Assembly (NCBI GenBank): GCA_029721515.1
Contig: CM056555.1
Coordinates: forward strand, 1,905,001 to 1,969,000
Reading direction: 5' to 3'
Length of the DNA: 64,000 nucleotides
Source of the DNA: Synanceia verrucosa
Lineage: Eukaryota > Chordata > Actinopteri > Perciformes > Synanceiidae
Position 1 is the first letter of the stretch. Each line of letters begins with the position of its first letter. Made by a program: the position numbers and the translations under genes. Under the pieces are notes generated by a model. That model saw nothing but the letters and a program-made list of their open reading frames with translations, ran no database searches and was not told the DNA's origin. Shown piece after piece: positions 60,826-64,000 of this stretch.

Positions 60826-61443
60826 AATTAGATATTTCAAGCTGCCCGTGCATTAGGGTACTTGTACTCATTGACAGTATGTGAACTTATTTGCTAATGT
60901 GAGAAACTGACTAAAATTACTCAGTGATCCACTCACACCATCGGTTTGGTACGCGGTGCAAAAACACAGCTACAATTAGACAGAATAAAAAAATGACAGT
61001 GGTTCTCAACCATTTTTAGACCACATCACCCCTTCAAAGGCTATATTTTAGTCACCCAAACCCCAAAATACAACATACATTACATATGTATATATATATA
61101 TGTCCACAGAATCGTAGCCGATTTGACAGTGTTAGAATCAATAATTTTATATTGTTTGCCATTCTTTATGCTATAATATGCACCTTTTTAAAGTCTCTGA
61201 TAAACCTCTGATATATTTAATGAAAATTGTTGGTGTTCCTTTATGGTGTAACTTGTAACAGGGAAGGTCAGACTGTTACATACCCAAAAAAAAGTGGCAC
61301 CGTGACCTTTCTTTAAACATTAAGTAAAGGCGTTGTGTAAAACATATGCTGCATCATGACTTGCAGATTGAAGAAGGTGATAGAGGCTGAAATGGAGAAG
61401 AAGTTATGCTGCCTGTGTAGAAGAGGAAGGCATTTTCGAGAGT
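60826..61443. other. Intergenic DNA, no gene seen
   Basis: A short (TA)n run lies near 61085-61101. The piece near 60990-61080 (AACCATTTTTAGACCACATC) may be a dispersed repeat. No gene is supported. Confidence 0.4.
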
Positions 61444-61451
61444 GTGAACAC

Positions 61452-62931
61452 CAGTGTTGGGTGTAGCGCATTACAAGGTTGCACTTTACTGTAATGGGAT
61501 ACAATTACAAAGGAGTGTGAAGCCTTTTACTGTGAAGGGCTGTTGGGACTCATGTTCTCTACTGTTGTGTAGTGGAAGCTTCAACTGAAGACCAAGACGT
61601 GTCTCTTTCTAAATTAAACATTTTGCTGTTATTGTGCTGCAGTTCATAAAGAAAGGGAGTGTAGAAAGATAAAATAAACAGGTGCTTGTTGATGCTGGAC
61701 TCCATCATGACTAAGCTAACAGAAGGCAACTCAGTACTAGGGCTGTCCTGAACTGAACTTTTTCACATCCGATTCAATACCGATATTGCAGCCTTGAGTA
61801 TTTGCCGATCCTATAAAATATCACCACGAATCATAGACTTTTCTGTTATTTATTTTGTAGTATGGAGTGTTAGAAAAGTCTTGATCAAGTTATATCACTC
61901 AAACAGAGAAGAATAGTCAGCAATAGTAGGTCTGAGAAAAACTGACCTATTTATTATTAACCAATGGGTTACATCAATTTTGACCTTAAACGTAATAATA
62001 TTCTAAAATTTAATAAAATAACTAACAAAAAATAAATTAGACCAACCTGACAAATAACCTCAATAAGTCCAATAAAAACAGAAAAATATTTTTGAACAAA
62101 ATAACTAGTTTAACTTAAACATTAGCATATTGTACAATTGAATAGAATAAATTGAAAAAAAATAGAAGACCCTGAATACCCTCCTGTTGTTTTTTATGAT
62201 GCTGCTTCAAGTGCTGGTGAGGTTGGTCGTATTAAAAGTCCTGGTTCTGTGCCACCACGGGAAACTTGCACTCAGCTGCAACATGTTTTTCGGACTTTAA
62301 CTAAAAATGCTGCCACATGGCCGACATCACTCCTCCTCCTTGCTACTTTGTTAGCACCTTAGCACAGCTGTTGTTGTGATCACTGGGTTCTGCTGCTGGA
62401 TAGAAGAGCTGGAGTGGAGTCTGGAATGGACTGATGGTGTCGGATCGCTCATATCAGAGATTTTAGATGCAGGCTGATATAATTTGACGCTCATTTTTTT
62501 TGCTGATATCAGACAGATATCCGATATCAATATGGGATGGGGACACCCCTACTCAGTACATTACTTTCTTTATTTTGGAAGCTTCAAAATAAGCAGCTAC
62601 TTTCAAATTACTATCAAATTACCATTAATAGGTAAGAGATTCTCGCACATTCATAGTAAATATTGTAAATACGAATATTTTCACATTCTTTTGAACTGTT
62701 TTTAAACCAAAGATATAAATTGTGTTGTTTGAATCTTTTTTTTACCTCAGCTCGTAAGGAAACAATGACTATAAATTCACAACAAATACTTCCTGTCAGC
62801 TTTGTGATATTAAAGTGCATCTCTGGTAATATTAAACAGAAATCCAAAACTAATGCAACTAAAGTAATGCATTGTTAATTAACTAATAATTTGTAATCCA
62901 TTACATCTTTGGAGTGACTACCACAACACTG
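61452..62931. mobile_element. Outer hAT-type MITE, interrupted by a second hAT
   Basis: Ends CAGTGTTGGGTG and CACAACACTG are inverted, and the 8-bp target duplication GTGAACAC is perfect (61444-61451 and 62932-62939). Without the inserted element it is about 658 bp. Subterminal GCATTACAA/GTAATGCATTG sequence fits a common teleost non-autonomous hAT. It encodes no transposase. Confidence 0.85.
61738..62551. mobile_element. Nested hAT-type element
   Basis: Ends TAGGGCTGTCC and GGACACCCCTA are imperfect inverted repeats. The 8-bp duplication CTCAGTAC flanks it at 61730-61737 and 62552-62559. The 814-bp interior, with CCGATATCA/GATATCGG-type subterminal sequence, has no intact transposase. It inserted into the outer hAT, so it is the younger of the two. 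Confidence 0.85.
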
Positions 62932-62954
62932 GTGAACACCAGTACAGTGGCAAC

Positions 62955-63626
62955 TAGAGCTATGCGATATGGCTAAAATTCTGTATCCCGGTATAGCCAA
63001 GTTTATATCCCGATAACGATATATATTCTGATATAGTATTTTTTTTCTGATGTGTCTTTACTTTCCATTGCGCTCTCCTCCGTCTCCTCTTCGGCGTAAT
63101 CCATTATATGCTTTTATTCTGAAGGCTTAGTTTGAGAGCGACCGGAAGTCCGGCTATGTTTGCGCTCTACTTTTACTGTGCAGTTTGGCTGGTAATAAAG
63201 ATGTGTTTTAAGTGATAATAAATCATTCACACGCAACACAACGTCCTCCATGCTGCTTTACCTCTGTTTACTTCCGAGCTACAACTGCCACAAACCTGTC
63301 CTTACGGGTGACGTGAACATGCTACCACAAAGCAGTAGCGTTGCTACGGTTACAGTAGCCGTCATATTGTTATGTCTATGTTTCATACAATACACGTTTT
63401 TAACTCGCATGATACATTTGGATTATCCTGCAGTCATTCCGACGCTGAGTTGTACTTTACACGGCGTATCTAAACCAGAACCAGAGTAACGTTTATGTTA
63501 GCGTAGCAACAGCGCTAACTAAGTAGCTCCATGTTAAAATTACGATATAAACAACAGAGGCTTATATCGTACGGTAGACATTTTTATACCGCATTACGAT
63601 ACATATCGTAATATCGCACAGCTCTA
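62955..63626. mobile_element. Third hAT-type element
   Basis: Ends TAGAGCTATGCGATAT and ATATCGCACAGCTCTA are inverted. The 8-bp duplication GTGGCAAC flanks it at 62947-62954 and 63627-63634. The element is 672 bp with A/T-rich CGATA-containing subterminal regions. The frame at 63250-63489 is not a transposase. Confidence 0.88.
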
Positions 63627-63859
63627 GTGGCAACAGACAAAGCTGAACTGTGTTAGACAGCTTATACAGTCTAATTCTACTGCAGTGAATCTTCTCTTCA
63701 TGAAAATGTTTTCACATTAGGGATACAGATGTGAACTGATATTTACGTCGCTGCCACTGCTGATCACTTTAGGTGTGAGCACATGAGCTATGAAGTACTT
63801 TTGGTGAAGTGTGTTTATCAGATCACAGTGATGCTCTGCAGGAGTTCCCAAATCACACA

Positions 63860-64000
63860 CAGACAGAATGAATGAAAACGTTGAGCTTTATTCTGAAAGA
63901 GCAGGAAATCAGCGGCTTTGGTGATGTTCCGAAATATTAAATACACTGACACGAGTCCTAATGAGGTTGATATAACACCCACATTTAACAGTATTGTAGA
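63860..64000 (-). other. Possible 3' end of a second deaminase-like gene
   Basis: AATAAA on the minus strand at 63892-63887. The surrounding sequence (CACACACAGACAG, TTGAGCTTTATTCTGAAAGA, GGCTTTGGTGATG) is similar to 54903-54980, the inferred 3' end of the deaminase-like gene. This suggests a paralogue that continues beyond the window. No coding part is visible. Confidence 0.3.

Noticed and set aside
60529..60856. Four Tyr/Ile/Thr-repeat frames
   Set aside because: Translation of a TA/TG tract.
63250..63489. 79-codon frame with hydrophobic middle
   Set aside because: Inside the third hAT element and unlike a transposase or a known membrane protein.
1..64000. tRNA, rRNA or known small RNA genes
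   Set aside because: None recognised by eye on either strand; a covariance-model scan was not possible.

Overview
The window looks like nuclear DNA of a ray-finned (teleost) fish. It has intron-split vertebrate genes with GT/AG junctions, an adjacent commd1 and b3gnt2 pair (the same neighbours as on human 2p15), many microsatellites, and teleost-style DNA transposons. All assignments come from reading the sequence; no database search was run.

Layout. Positions 1-34 kb hold no gene I can support. That stretch is AT-rich and carries copies of a piggyBac-like TTAA-flanked MITE, several minisatellites (one is about 1.95 kb of an 11-bp unit), a dispersed repeat with an internal 170-bp tandem array, and several compact blocks that look like conserved non-coding elements. 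From 34.2 to 39.8 kb (minus strand) a ten-exon gene can be joined with every splice phase closed. It encodes a 651-residue single-pass membrane protein with signal peptide, CUB-like domain, Ser/Thr/Pro stalk, SEA-like domain, calcium-binding EGF, membrane segment and His/Pro-rich tail. From 41.5 to 42.9 kb (minus) lies b3gnt2, a GT31 glycosyltransferase with one coding exon and an upstream exon. From 49.6 to 52.2 kb (minus) lies commd1, in three exons giving 190 residues.

From 54.9 to 58.5 kb (minus) there is a two-exon gene for a 436-residue secreted protein. Its N-terminal half fits an AID/APOBEC-like deaminase fold, but the zinc-binding His of H-x-E is Gln. Its C-terminal half is a Lys/Arg/Gly tail with three near-identical 30-residue repeats. 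The end of its first exon, with its splice donor, is tandemly copied three times in its intron. A truncated copy of exon 2 lies at 59.75-60.16 kb, and the right window edge resembles the 3' end of another family member. From 61.4 to 63.6 kb there is a cluster of three hAT elements with 8-bp target duplications, one nested inside another.

How genes relate: all confident genes are on the minus strand, but nothing points to shared function. b3gnt2 acts in the Golgi, COMMD1 in endosomal and copper/NF-kB control, and the other two products go to the cell surface or outside the cell. The most unusual item is the secreted deaminase-like gene and its local copies.
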